From NCBI GenBank assembly GCA_947846985.1, contig CANTUZ010000024.1:372001-436000 (forward strand): a stretch of DNA of 64,000 bases. The letters run 5' to 3'. Positions within the stretch are counted from its first letter, which is position 1. The number at the start of each line of letters is the position of its first letter. This DNA comes from Fratercula arctica. Taxonomy: Eukaryota > Chordata > Aves > Charadriiformes > Alcidae. A program made the position numbers and the translations under genes. Below the pieces are notes generated by a model. That model was not told where the DNA came from, did no database searches, and saw nothing but the letters and a program-made list of their open reading frames with translations. Below are positions 1-10,844 of the stretch, in pieces.

Positions 1-197
1 TTCTTGACTGTGAGGGGGGTGAGCCCCTGGCCCAGGGTGCCCAGAGAAGCTGTGGCTGCCCCATCCCTGGAGGGGTTCAAGGCCAGGTTGGACGGGGCTT
101 GGAGCAACCTGGGCTGGTGGGAGGTGTCCCTGCCCAGGGCAGGGGGGGCACTGGGTGGGCTTTAAGGTCCCTCCCAACCCACTTTCTGACTCTCTGA
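1..197 (+). mobile_element. CR1 LINE 3' end, truncated by window edge
   Basis: The sequence matches the standard bird CR1 tail: 'tggaggggttcaaggccagg', 'ggtgtccctgcccagggcag' and 'tttaaggtccctcccaaccc'. It closely resembles the copies at 58.6-59.4 kb (same strand) and 51.0-51.9 kb (opposite strand). Only the 3' region is present, with no coding part. The exact 3' end is blurred because the terminal octamer repeats are degenerate. Confidence 0.9.
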
Positions 198-1104
198 AAC
201 CCCCAATACAACAGCAATGCCAAAACCCCGTTACAGGACTCAACTTTCCCCCAATTTCCACTCCCAGCGCAGTGAAATGGGTGAATGGAGGGGGGAAACG
301 TTCCCTCATTTCCATTGTCCCCGTGCAAAGGGCGTCCAACATCCCCACTCGCAGCGGGAGGGAAGGGTTTGCTCTGAAGCGATTTGCTTTTTGAAGGTTT
401 TGCTTTTGACGCTCACCCCTCGGGGTGGGGGGGAATCCCTCGGCTCTGCCCAGCTCTTCACTCTCTGCCCTGGCAGCAGCCGCCACGTTCCTGAGTGAGA
501 GAAGGGGTGTGTAGTCCAGTAATTACTTAATATTTACGGACAGGGAAAACATGTAGTTTTTTCACCCCTTCGTAAGTTTTAAAGCCAATCAAACACAGCT
601 GCTTTTCACATTCTTGAGCTGTTGAAAACAAACTCGGGTCGCTCTGGAAAAGCTCAAACCCAAGAACAACCGTCACTCACCCGCTGTCACCCCTTGGGTC
701 AGGAGCCGACCCGAACCTCAGCCCCAGGACAGGGGTGACAAAAGCAAACCCTGAAGGTGGCTGTCAGGAATATTCAGCGCAGCATCCCCGTGTTTCCCCT
801 CCTCGCAGGATGCTCCTACCCTCCTCCAGCATCAACCAGGACTCGGCCGGGGCTCTGGAGCGCAGAGAAATAAATCCCTACACCCAAAGAAGGTGCCGTT
901 ACAGCATCGAGACACCCCATGCTGCAGGAGGGGAAGGATTTTGTTTCTGGCCTGAATAAAAGGAAGTGTTTTGTTTGTCTCAAAGGTCAGTATCTGTCAC
1001 CTCCCATCATGAAATGACCCAGGGGAGGCCAAAACCAACCTCCAAACTGCTGCCAAACCACCCCTCCCTCGCAGCGAAGAATCAGAGTGTCGAAGGCAAA
1101 CTAA
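198..1104. other. intergenic, no gene seen
   Basis: This lies between the CR1 tail and the 3' end of RPS27. Open frames here are short, lack splice-site structure and resemble nothing I recognise. In mammals the next gene beyond RPS27 is outside the window. Confidence 0.6.
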
Positions 1105-1126
1105 TTTGTATGTATTTTATCCAAAA

Positions 1127-1132
1127 TTTATT
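1127..1132 (-). terminator. RPS27: RPS27 polyadenylation signal AATAAA
   Basis: On the minus strand AATAAA lies about 135 nt after the RPS27 stop codon, giving a short 3'UTR as usual for ribosomal-protein genes. Cleavage is expected near 1105-1115. Confidence 0.8.
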
Positions 1133-1268
1133 GACAGCAAGATGGGTGGGGCCACAGGGACAGCAGGAAAGTCACATTTGTGGTTGGCCTTCCGTTGACG
1201 CCTGCCAGGCTCCGGGCTGGAGGCGCAGCTCTGTGCGAGTAGTCCCATCCATCCCCCGCTCCCTCCGC

Positions 1269-2151
<883 letters not shown>

Positions 2152-2180
2152 GTCGGCGTGGAGGCAGCCGCCACCGAAAA

Positions 2181-2400
2181 GGGGCCGCACCGGAAGCGGG
2201 AGCCGCTATATCCGCTACGGGGGCTCCCCGCGCGGGCGGAAGTGGGGCTGCGCCATCTTGGGAAGGGTGCTGTGGGGAGGGCTGGGTGGCGGCCATCTTG
2301 TGAAGGTCGCGCTATCGGCAGGGGCGGCCGCAGGGACCGAGGGGAGTCGTGACGATGCCTGATCGCTGCCGTGACGTCACGGGAGGGGGGTGGTGACGTG
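2181..2400. promoter_or_regulatory. shared head-to-head promoter of RPS27 and RAB13
   Basis: About 340 bp separates the inferred RPS27 start from the RAB13 ATG. The interval holds GCCATCTTG (YY1-type) at about 2252 and 2292. It also has CGGAAG ETS-type sites at about 2191 and 2236, the second reading CGGAAGT. A perfect palindromic cAMP-response element TGACGTCA lies at 2372-2379, with a half site TGACGTGA at 2393-2400. Another GCCATCTTG lies inside RPS27 intron 1 (about 1957). Motif identities are by eye, and start sites are inferred. Confidence 0.75.
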
Positions 2401-2518
2401 ATGGCGGCGGGGCCGGGCTCCGGGCGAGTGCCCGCCCAGGGAGGGGCGGTGCGGGGCCGGGGCCGGGGCCGGGGCCGTGGCCGGGGCCGGGTCCCGGTGG
2501 CGGCGGCGGGCGGGGGCC

Positions 2519-4927
2519 ATGGCCAAGGCCTACGACCACCTCTTCAAACTGCTGCTGATCGGGGACAGCGGCGTGGGCAAGACCTGCCTCATCATCCGCT
2601 TCGCCGAGGACAACTTCACCAGCACCTACATCTCCACCATCGGTGCGTGAGTGGCATCCCCTGGGGACACCGGGACCCCCCTCCTGGGGACACTGGGACC
2701 CCCTCCGGGACACCGGGACCACCCCCAGGGACACCGGGACCTTCCTCAAAGACTCTGGGAACCGACACCGGGACCCCCTCAAGGGACACCGGGACTCTCC
2801 CCGGGACACCGGGACCCCCCCAGAATACCAGGACCCACCCCGGGGACACCGGGACCCTCTCCGGGACACCGAGGCCACCCCCAGAGGTCACTGGGACTCC
2901 CCGCCCCGGGAACCAGGACCACCCTCGGGGACACTGGTACCCCCACAGGGCACACTGAGACCCCCGCGGGTCACCGAGACCCCCTCCGGGGACACCGGGA
3001 CCCCCAGTGCCTCCCCTCAGGTCCGCACCACACATCCCGGGGTGGCTGGACGCCCTTCTCCATCCCCTGCCTGCCTCCCGCCCAGCACCGGGATGGCAGG
3101 GGGATGGAGACGATACCGGGGACAACACCGGGTGGGGACACCACGGGGCTGCTCTGGGCCTCGTCCCGGCCGGTGGCCGGCGGCCCTGAGCTGTTCCCGG
3201 CCGGCCCTGGCATGGCGGTGCCAGCGGTGGCTCGATGCTGGTCCTGCCCCGCAGCCGCCCCCCGGCCAGGACCCCGGCACCCGCCACCCCACTCTCCTCC
3301 CCTGAGTTCCCACCGCGCCGGTAAAACCATTCCCCGAGCCTGGAGCAGCTGCCCCAGCACGGCCCCAGCCATAAAACTCCGGCGTGGACACGCTGGCTGC
3401 CGGCTGGGGGTCCAGGCTGCGCCCCACCATCACCCCCCCCGCGGCTCCAGCCCTTCCTCCTCCTCCTCCTCTTTGGGGGTGCAGCGACCATGGGAGGGTT
3501 TTTTGGGGGAGCATCTGCCAGCTTTTGGGGATGGTTGACTTCATGGGGGGGTCCGGGAGCTCCATCCATCCCTTCCCTCCCCCCCCCAGTGTGGGCAGTC
3601 GTGCGGGGTGATGCCATCCCGCAGGAATTCCGGAGGACTTGGGGCGGCGGGGACACCGGTGACCTGCTCCCACCCGCCGCAGCCGGTGCCAGGCCTGGAC
3701 TTTGTCCCCCCTCCCCGTTCGTCGGGATGCCAGATGGTTACTGGGAAACTGGAAACTGGGACTGGGAGTGGAACTGTTTATGGCACCCCCTCACCGCCCC
3801 CCCCACTCTCCTCCCATCCCAGGGATTGACTTCAAAATCCGGACGGTGGACATCGATGGGAAGAAGATCAAGCTGCAGGTCTGGTAAGTGGCGGGGGGGA
3901 ATGGAAATGGAATTGGGGACCCCCTGATCCTGGTTTCCCCCCGAGCCGCCCTCACCCCCTTCCTCTGCTTCTCCCACAGGGACACGGCAGGACAAGAGCG
4001 CTTCAAAACCATCACCACCGCCTATTATCGTGGAGCCGTGGTATGTTGGGGGGTGCTGCCCCCCAAAAAGGGCTGGGACAACTCTGGGGGGGGGGAAACG
4101 CGGGTGCCTGGGAATGAGGAACCCCCTCCCTCCCAAACTGGGGCGGAGGGTCCTGGCCCCACTGACTGTGCCCTCCTGGCAGGGCATCATCCTGGTGTAC
4201 GACATCACTGATGAGAAATCCTTCGAGAATATCCAAAATTGGATGAAAAGCATCAAGGAGGTGGGTGTGTGTGGGGGTTGGGGACACGGAGGGGGGAGAC
4301 ACGGGGACAAAAGCCGGGGGGGGGGTCCTGCCCATCCTCTCCTGCCTGCAGAACGCCTCTGCCGGGGTCGAGCGTCTCCTCATCGGCAACAAGTGCGACA
4401 TGGAGGGCAAACGGAAAGTGCAGCGGGACGAGGCTGAGAAGGTAGGGGGGGCACCGGGGGGCTGGGGGTGAGTCAGGGGGCCCCCCCCAGCAGCCAGATC
4501 AAAGCGGGAGTCCCCTTATCCCGCAGCTGGCGAAGGAGCACGGGATCCGCTTCTTCGAGACCAGCGCCAAGTCCAGCGTGAATGTGGAGGAGGTGAGGGG
4601 GTGTCCCCGGGTGCAAGGGGGGGTGGGAGTGGCACGGGGGGAGGTCCCCATCCCCGGGGGGCGTCCCAGGGCACTGTCCCTGCTGACTGTCCCTTCTCCC
4701 CAGGCCTTCAGCACGCTGGCACGGGACATATTGCAGAAATCCTCCCGGAAAGCAGTGAGTGGGGCTGGGGTGGGGGGGGCGGCCGGGCGAGGGATTTCTC
4801 CCCCCCCCAGCTCCGGCCCCCCCTCTTTGACCCCCTCCCCTCCCTCTTCCAGGCCCCCAGCAGCAGCAGGGCCCTGCTGGAACCTGGTCCCCCGAGGAAG
4901 GCAGGGAGCAAATGCTCCCTGGTGTAG
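2519..4927 (+). CDS. RAB13: Rab GTPase RAB13
   Basis: This is a small GTPase that directs recycling-vesicle traffic to tight junctions. Eight coding exons: 2519-2642, 3823-3883, 3980-4040, 4183-4260, 4352-4441, 4527-4592, 4704-4754 and 4853-4927. All are GT-AG and in frame, giving 201 aa (human about 203). The P-loop GDSGVGKT is at residues 15-22, then switch I STIG, WDTAGQ (about 62-67), NKCD, ETSAK and a C-terminal prenylation box CSLV. The start [16 protein letters not shown] and the stretch [11 protein letters not shown] favour RAB13 over RAB8A/RAB10, and the JTB-CREB3L4-SLC39A1 neighbourhood agrees. Two oddities: the box ends in Val rather than the human Gly, and the usual RGAMG motif reads RGAVG because the last codon of exon 3 is GTG. 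An out-of-frame upstream ATG at 2401 overlaps the true start. Confidence 0.96.
2650..3010 (+). repeat. minisatellite in RAB13 intron 1
   Basis: About 20 degenerate units of roughly 17-19 bp have the core GGGACACCGGGACCCCC. They start a few bases after the exon 1 donor. The array produces long proline/glycine/threonine-rich shadow frames on both strands that are not genes. Confidence 0.9.
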
Positions 4928-5068
4928 GGCCGCCGGCCCCCCCGCCACCGCCGCGCCCTCCACCTGCCCCGGGGCGGCGCGGGCGCCTCTCTGGGGGGAA
5001 GCGGGGGTGTCCCGGCTGCAGCGAGGCCGGGAGGTGGGCTGACCCCCCCCTCGGTCCACACCTCGTGC

Positions 5069-5074
5069 CATAAA
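5069..5074 (+). terminator. RAB13: RAB13 polyadenylation signal (variant CATAAA)
   Basis: No AATAAA follows the RAB13 stop. The variant CATAAA lies about 140 nt downstream, followed by the GT-rich 'cttgtgccttg' and 'gtgtctctgttgg', which fit a downstream element. Confidence 0.55.
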
Positions 5075-5204
5075 GCCCAGCTTGTGCCTTGCCCCGTCTC
5101 CAGTGTCTCTGTTGGGGACGGAGGGGGGGGGGGAGCGGAGCGGGACCGGGACCGGGAAACCGGGGGCGGGGGGCGAGCGGCCGGGGCACCGTGGGAGGGC
5201 GAAG

Positions 5205-5477
5205 CCACGCCCCTTCGCTAGAAACCACGCCCATTCGTTCAAAAGCCACGCCCCTTAGTCAAAGCCCCGCCTCTCTTAGTCAAAATCACGCCTTTTATCG
5301 CGAAGCTACGCCTCCCTTACAGGAAGCCACGCCCCTTACATATAAGCCACGCCTCCTTCACGCGAAGCCACGCCCCCACGCGTTAACGCCTTGTCAAGTC
5401 TCGCCGCCGTCCTTAAGCCACGCCCCCATGTGAAATCCCGCCTCAGTTTAGCCTCGCCCCCAGCGCAGGCCCCGCCC
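5205..5477 (+). promoter_or_regulatory. JTB: GC-box/CACCC-like tandem array upstream of JTB
   Basis: About 15 same-orientation elements of the form (C/A)CGCC(C/T) recur every 15-25 bp. Seven are exactly CCACGCC. The units look like a degenerate tandem repeat (GAAGCCACGCCCCTTA) rather than scattered sites. The array ends about 100 bp before the JTB start codon, so it is likely core or proximal promoter binding Sp/KLF-type proteins. That binding is inferred. Confidence 0.7.
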
Positions 5478-5528
5478 TTCATCTTTCCCGTCGTCCCTCG
5501 CTCCTCCCAGCGGCCCCCGCGCCTCAAC

Positions 5529-5567
5529 ATGGCGGCGGCGCTGGACAGGCTGGGCTCGGCCCGGTAG
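5529..5567 (+). other. short upstream ORF in JTB 5' leader
   Basis: ATGGCGGCGGCG at 5529 opens a 12-codon frame ending TAG at 5565-5567, 13 bp before the JTB ATG and in another frame. Its start lies in a CAACATGGCGGC YY1-type element, so it may be a promoter motif if transcription starts inside it. Confidence 0.5.
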
Positions 5568-5580
5568 TTCCGCCGCGCCG

Positions 5581-6465
5581 ATGGGGCCCCGCGGCCCCGC
5601 CGTGTCCCGCTGCTGCGCCCTCTACGCCATCCTGGGCTCCCTGGTCTGCGGCCTGCGGTGAGCGGGGGGCGAATCACGGCTGGGGAGGGGGTAAGCGCCG
5701 CCCCGAGGGGGAAGCGCGGCCCTTCACGGCGTCCCTGCTCTCTCTACAGGCCGGCGGCGGCGGCGATGGCGGCGAGCGACGAGAGGCGCTCGGGTGAGTG
5801 CGGGGCCGGGCTCGCCTGGGGGTCGGGCCGGGCCCGGTGAGCTCCCGCTTGGGCCCGTGCTCAGCGGCCGCACTCTCTCTCTCCGCAGCGAGCCCGGTGG
5901 CGACCACACCGTGCTGGCAGGTGGAGGACTTCGTGGTGGCGCAGGAGTGCGCCCGCTGCTCCAGTTTCGAGGTGGTGAGTGTGCTCACCCCCTCACCCGG
6001 CGGGCCGGGCCCCTCTGGGTCCTCCCCGGGGCTGGCGGGGTCGGGGGGAAGGTCCTGCCCTGGCATGGCTGCTGATGAGCCCCTCTCGGTCACAGAAAAC
6101 GTTACGAGAGTGTGTCCCCACGGGCTTCATTGAGAAGATCAGCTGTCCCACCTCTAAGAGGGAGGAGGTCAAAAGGTGGGTGTGGGTTCTGCTGGGAGGG
6201 GGGGGAATGGGGCAGTCCTGGGCCCTTGGGGGTTCTCAGGGGTAGATGGGGTGGGGTTTGGGGTGAGGCTGTTCCCTCTGGCATTCCTAACTCTCCCCGT
6301 GGGTGCAGCTGTCGCTCCGCAGTGATGGAAGCACACATTTTCTGGAGGTTTGTGGGCACCATGATGTGCGTCGCCGCCATCTTCGCGGTGCTGGTGGTGT
6401 GTCGTCAGCGCGTGCTGGACAGGAAGGCCCTGGAGAAGGTCCGCAAGCAGATCGAGTCCATTTAG
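5581..6465 (+). CDS. JTB: JTB, small type I membrane protein (jumping translocation breakpoint)
   Basis: Five exons: 5581-5657, 5750-5793, 5889-5974, 6096-6175 and 6309-6465. All are GT-AG, giving 147 aa (human 146). Residues 1-26 form a signal peptide (MGPRGPAVSRCCALYAILG...). The lumenal part is a cysteine-rich domain with CWQVEDFVVAQEC, ECVPTG and SCRSAV. A membrane segment spans about residues 110-127. The short tail RKALEKVRKQIESI matches the human C-terminus as I recall it. JTB is reported in mitochondria and in cytokinesis, but its molecular activity is unclear. The signal-peptide half diverges from human while the rest aligns well. It lies downstream of RAB13 on the same strand and runs tail to tail into CREB3L4. 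Confidence 0.95.
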
Positions 6466-6676
6466 CGGAGCCCGGCTGCCCTGGAGCGATGGACTCTGCT
6501 CAGCCCCTGCTCCCAGCCGGGTGGGAGGAGGAACGGGGTGCCTGGGGCAGGCCCTGCCCTGCTCCATGCTCACGGAATCCTGACGGGAGCTGCCCTTGGA
6601 TGCCACCGGGACATTCCGTGGGGGTGGCTGAGGGGTGCCCTGCCCTCACAGGGGTCCCCCAGGGAGTGCAGTGTGT

Positions 6677-6682
6677 AATAAA
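6677..6682 (+). terminator. JTB: JTB polyadenylation signal AATAAA
   Basis: AATAAA lies 212 nt after the stop and is followed by a GT-rich stretch (gatggttgtcacc, ggtgtttgtt). It is the only canonical signal before the opposing CREB3L4 3' end. Confidence 0.85.
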
Positions 6683-6853
6683 TCCTGATGGTTGTCACCG
6701 GAGCGACGCTGGTGTTTGTTCCCAGGAGGACGGGAGTGATGCAGGGCTGTGCCAGTGGCACCACTTCTCCGTTGGAGCCGTGGGGGGGGTCCCTGTCCCC
6801 CATCCCAGGCAGCGCTGACCCTCTAACATGTTTGCATGCAAACCAGGCGTGGG

Positions 6854-6859
6854 TTTATT
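6854..6859 (-). terminator. CREB3L4: CREB3L4 polyadenylation signal AATAAA
   Basis: On the minus strand AATAAA occurs about 135 nt after the CREB3L4 stop. Only about 170 bp separates it from the JTB signal on the other strand. Confidence 0.8.
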
Positions 6860-6992
6860 CACCGGTACACAGAGCTAGAGGGGGGGCACACCCAGCACCC
6901 TCTGCTCAGGCTGGGCTGGGTGTCCCCCCACTGCTGCCCCTACCCCAGGGCAGCTCCTGGGCCCCGCAGCAGGGGCTGCTCTCCGCTGCCTG

Positions 6993-8810
6993 TCACATCT
7001 CGTCCCCGTGTCCCTGTTTCGCTGCCCCCACATCCTGGCCTGAGGAGTTGGTGCCCGGCTCCATTCTGAGGGGGGGCCCCCCATCCCTGTGCCCCCCCTT
7101 GGCTCTGTCTTCCTCTGCAGGTCCTGCCTCTTCCACCCACAGCCGACCTGGTGCAGGGAGCGTGACTTCTCCGTCTGGTCCCAGCGCCTCCCCCTGTGTC
7201 AGGATGTTCCTGGAAATCACTGTGGGAACAGGGAACACCGGGATGGGCAGCGCTGCCGGGCAGGGGGGTGCTGCAGCCAGACCCCCCCTGGGGCTCCCTG
7301 TTACCTCCGGTGGGCCTGTTGCTGCCCTGGTGGAAGGGGCTGTAGCTGGAGGAGAGGATGAGTCCCAGGGAGAAAAGCAGGATCTGCCAGGGAGGGACAG
7401 GGTTGGTGTGTCCCCAGGCGGTGCTGGGGGACACCAGCGGTGCCAGGGGATGTGGGGGTGACATGGTCCGTGTGCCGTACCAGGACGCAGGTGCCAGTCT
7501 GGGTGGCCTTGCTGGATGTCCGCGTGATGAGCGCCTGCAGCTGCTGCAGCAGGGACCTGTGGGATGAGGGGTCGGCGAGCGCCCGCCCCGCAGGTCCCCT
7601 CCCGTCCCATCCCTGTGTCCCCATGCCAGCACCCTGCCCCATGCCACGCTCACCCGTTGAGCTGCTCCAGCTCCTGGACTTTCTTCCGCAGCTCCTGGTT
7701 CTGGGCTGAGCATGCAGCCACCCTGCCCAGGCAGAGACAGGGATGGGTGAGGGGACGTGTGGTGGGGGACGTGCTGGGGACACACCGGGACACAGGGGGA
7801 TGTGGTGGCTCATGGTGCCACCGGTGCCCACCTGCTCTCCAGCCCGTCCAGATACTCCTTCTTCCTCCGCCGGCTGTCCTGGGCCGACTGCTTGTTCCGG
7901 ATCTTTCTCCTCACCTTCTTCAGGATCCGTTCCTCAGCCTGGGGGGGGGGGTGGAGGGGTGAGCCCTGCCCCACGTCACCCCCCCCAGCGTCCCCCTGGT
8001 GTGTCCCCCACACACACGCACCTGGGTGAGGGGCAGGGTGCTAGGCAGCGTCACCCCCTCCTGCGCCAGCAGCCGCTTCTCCTCCTCTGTCAGGAAAAGC
8101 TGCCAAGAGATGGGGACAGGCGTGGGGACGGGCTGGGAGGGGGGTCTGGGGGGGACAGGGCTGTGGGGGGGGCTGAGGGGACTCACTGTGAGGCTGGGGG
8201 CAGGCAGTGGGGCAGGCAGGTCGTTGATGATGCAGGAGCCGGGGAGCAGCGTGGGGCACAGCCAGTCATCTGCAGGGGGGAGAGGTGGCCACGTCCTGCC
8301 TGCCCTGAGCCCGGCAGGATGTGGCCCCCCCGGGCCGAGCCCCCCCTGCGGGGGTCTGAGCCCCACTGACCCAGCTGGATGGAGACCATGCTGCCATGCA
8401 GGGGGGTGCTGAGGTCGCAGACCACTTCGTAAAGGGCGGCTGGGGGGGGCTCGTCGGCTCGTGGGGGGTCCGGGCTGGCATCCTGGGGGCTGTGGCCACC
8501 CAGGGAGGCGAGGTGGTGGCCACCCAGGCTGCAGACCTCGTTGGGGTTCACCGTCAGCTGCAGCAGCTCCTCGGCTTTGCTCCCCTGTGGCGGTGGAGAT
8601 GCTGGTGGGGGACGCTCGAGGGGACCCCGAGGGCTCCTGTGACACCCCCGTGGGGGGTCCCCCCTGCCCCACTCCCCTCCCGCCCTGACTCACCCCGTCC
8701 TCGGGGAACATCCAGCCCTTGAAGGCCAGATCCGAGCTGGAGAAGGGGGGATCAGGGAAGACGCTGCCCGGGAATTGCTCCTCCGGGAGCTCCAGTGCCT
8801 CCGGTTCCAT
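6993..8810 (-). CDS. CREB3L4: CREB3L4, ER-anchored bZIP transcription factor
   Basis: Membrane-tethered bZIP factors of the CREB3 family are released by S1P/S2P cleavage. Nine coding exons on the minus strand: 8810-8694, 8584-8371, 8269-8187, 8099-8022, 7938-7832, 7722-7654, 7556-7481, 7383-7305 and 7219-6993. All are in frame, giving 349 aa (human 395). The N-terminal half is an acidic activation region. The basic region [13 protein letters not shown] falls at about residues 179-191, followed by a leucine zipper. The membrane segment [13 protein letters not shown] is at about 246-258. The S1P-type RNIL (278-281) lies on the lumenal side. An AG acceptor sits 3 nt before the ATG, so a non-coding first exon lies upstream. 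A possible donor is near 8966. The frame stays open upstream to about 9134 but nothing there resembles the family. Confidence 0.94.
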
Positions 8811-8939
8811 CGCCTGCGCCAAAGGGTGAGTGGGGGCTACCGGGGACCCCCCTGCCCCGGGCCGGGTGTGGCGGGTGCTGCTCCCGGTGAGGGGCTCCGT
8901 GCCTTCACAATCCCTGTCCCTTGCTTCCCGGTTTGCAGC

Positions 8940-9200
8940 CGCCTCCGCCCGGTGCCGGGGCTCGCACCAGGATCTCCGGTATCCTGGGCAAACCCAGCCA
9001 AGTCCCACCCCCGGGAGGTTTATACCGCTAGAAGGGCCGGGATCCCCGCCCCCGGCATGGCCCAGGCCCCTCCCCTCCGCCTCTACCGGGGACCGGGACA
9101 GCAGAGGGACCGGGGGCGGGGGGGGGTGGGACACGACCGGGGAGAGCCGGGCTGGGGGCCGAGGCTGCTCCGGGACCGCGTCCCGGAGACACTAGGGGGC
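8940..9200 (-). promoter_or_regulatory. CREB3L4: probable CREB3L4 5' exon/promoter region
   Basis: This GC-rich block upstream of the CREB3L4 start includes GGCGGAGGGGAGGGGCC-type GC boxes (minus strand of about 9060-9085). It also has a candidate donor near 8966 that could join to the acceptor just before the ATG. The start site is not determinable. Confidence 0.4.
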
Positions 9201-9204
9201 AGCA

Positions 9205-9765
9205 GCGAATGGCTCCGGGGGGGAACGGGGACACCGGGGCTGGTCCCGGGCACCGGTGTCCTCTCGGTAACGGGGTCCCGGGACCCCGGGGCCGATTCCC
9301 TCTTGGCAACGGGGAACCGGGACCGGTCCCGGGGGCTGGTGCCCTCTCGGCAACGGGAAACAGGGATCCCGGGGCCGGTCTCGGGAGCCGGTGCCCTCCC
9401 GGTAACGGGACCCCGGGGACGGTTCCCTCTCGGTAACGGGAAACAGGGACCCTGGGGCCGGTGCCCTTCCGGTAACGGGGAACCGGGACACTGGGACCTG
9501 TCCCAGAGGCCGGTGTCCTCTCGGTAACGGGACCCTGGGGCCGGTTCCCTCTCGGTAATGGGGAACAGGGACTCGGGGGCTGGTGCCCTCCCGGTAACGG
9601 TGTCCCGAGAGCCGGTTCCCTCTCGGTAACGGGAACAGGGACCCTGGGGCCGGTCTCGGGCGCCGGTTCGCTCCCGATAACGGCGTCCCGGGAGCCGGTG
9701 CCCTCTCGGTAACGGGGAACAGGGACCCCGGGGCCGATGCCCTCCTGGTAACGGGGCCCGGGGGA
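9205..9765 (+). repeat. 13-copy minisatellite carrying GGTAACGG elements
   Basis: Units of about 30-52 bp each begin CTCTCGGTAACGG (variants GGCAACGG, GATAACGG, GGTAATGG) and continue with CCGGGGCCGGT-like sequence. I count 13 cores from 9261 to about 9750. The core TAACGG fits the MYB recognition element. The array lies between the divergent CREB3L4 and SLC39A1 promoters. Confidence 0.9.
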
Positions 9766-9842
9766 CACACACGGGGACTGATCCGTCCCGGCGGAACCGG
9801 CCACGTTTCCCGGTGCGGCGCGGGTTTTTTTTTTCCTGTATC

Positions 9843-9969
9843 GTTTTCTATTGGCTGCGGCGGGCGTCACTCAGGGGCACCGTCGGGGCTTTTCGCGTCG
9901 CTATTGGCTGCGGCGCGCGGGGCCGGCTCCGCCCTCTGGAGCGGCGAGGAGGCGCGGGTGCAGCGAGCG
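9843..9969 (+). promoter_or_regulatory. SLC39A1: SLC39A1 promoter and non-coding exon 1
   Basis: Two inverted CCAAT boxes (ATTGGCTGCGGCG) at 9850-9854 and 9903-9907 flank an E2F-like TTTTCGCG. About 30-60 bp further is a GC-rich leader ending at a strong donor (AGCGAGCG|GTGAGTGCGG) at 9970. This donor pairs with the acceptor CCGCAG at 10761-10766. Exon limits are inferred. Confidence 0.6.
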
Positions 9970-10039
9970 GTGAGTGCGGGGCGGGGGGGGGGACGGGACA
10001 CCGGGGGGACACTGGGGCCTTGGACCGGGAACGGGGACC

Positions 10040-10590
10040 GGGGACAGGGACCAGGACCCGGTCCCCGTCCCGGTCCTTGATCCCTGTCCTGGTCCTTGAT
10101 CCCGATCCCCTGGCCCAGGCCCGGTCGTTGATCCCGGGCCCGGTCGTTGATCCCGGGCCCGGTCGTTGATCCCCGTCCCGGTCCTTGGTCCCGATCCTCG
10201 GTCCCGGTCCTTGATCCCCATCACGGTCCGAGGTCTCGGTCCTTGATCCCGATTCCCGGTCCTTGATCCTGGTACCGATCCCGCTCCTTGGTCCCGATCC
10301 CCGGTCCTTGATCCCAGTCCTTGATCCCGATCCCCGGTCCTTGATTCCGGTCCCGGTCCTTGATCCCTGTCCCGGTCCGCTGTCCCGGTCCTTGATCCCG
10401 ATTCCCGGTCCTTGATTCTGGTACCGATCCCAGTCCTTCATCCCTGTCTCGGTCCTTGGTCCCGATCCTCGGTCCTGGCCCCGGTTGTTGACCCCGATCC
10501 CGGTCCTTGATCCGGATCCCCGGTCCCGGCCCTTGATCCCAATCCCGGTCGCGGTCCTCGATCCCGGTCCCGGTGCCCCGTGCCGTTACC
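10040..10590 (+). repeat. minisatellite in SLC39A1 5'UTR intron
   Basis: At least 19 units of about 18-24 bp have the core GGTCCTTGATCCCGATCCC. They fill most of the intron between the non-coding exon and the exon carrying the start codon. The unit is unrelated to the neighbouring 9.2-9.8 kb array. Confidence 0.9.
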
Positions 10591-10784
10591 GGAGCGCTGT
10601 CCCGGGCCCCCCGGGGATCCCCCTCCCACCCCCCGCGGGGCCCCGGGCCGGGGGGGGGGGGGGTGTCTCGGCGCCGGCGGGGCGGGGGGGGCGGTGTGTG
10701 TGTGAGTCACCGGGGCCGGGAGGCGGCTCCCGGCCGCTCCGACGTCCCGGTCCCGTCCCGCCGCAGCGCCGGGAGGCCACGGGG

Positions 10785-10844
10785 ATGCGACGGGCGATCG
10801 AGGAAGCGGCGGCGGGCGGGAGCCTCCCCCGCGGCGGGCGCTGA
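10785..10844 (+). other. upstream ORF of 19 codons before SLC39A1
   Basis: An ATG at 10785 begins MRRAIEEAAAGGSLPRGGR and stops at 10842-10844, 19 nt before the SLC39A1 ATG. It lies downstream of the acceptor at 10766, so it should be in the mature leader. Such a close uORF usually lowers main-ORF initiation. That effect is inferred. Confidence 0.55.

Noticed and set aside
2312..3673. Large Pro/Gly-rich frames on both strands over RAB13 exon 1 and intron 1
   Set aside because: Shadows of the GGGACACC minisatellite and the GC-rich leader.
2519..4927. Identification as RAB8A or RAB10
   Set aside because: The residues around switch [12 protein letters not shown] and ILQKSS match RAB13, and the neighbours are those of RAB13.
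7654..7722. Suspected frameshift in the CREB3L4 leucine zipper
   Set aside because: On recounting, the exon is 69 nt and the frame [11 protein letters not shown] is continuous.
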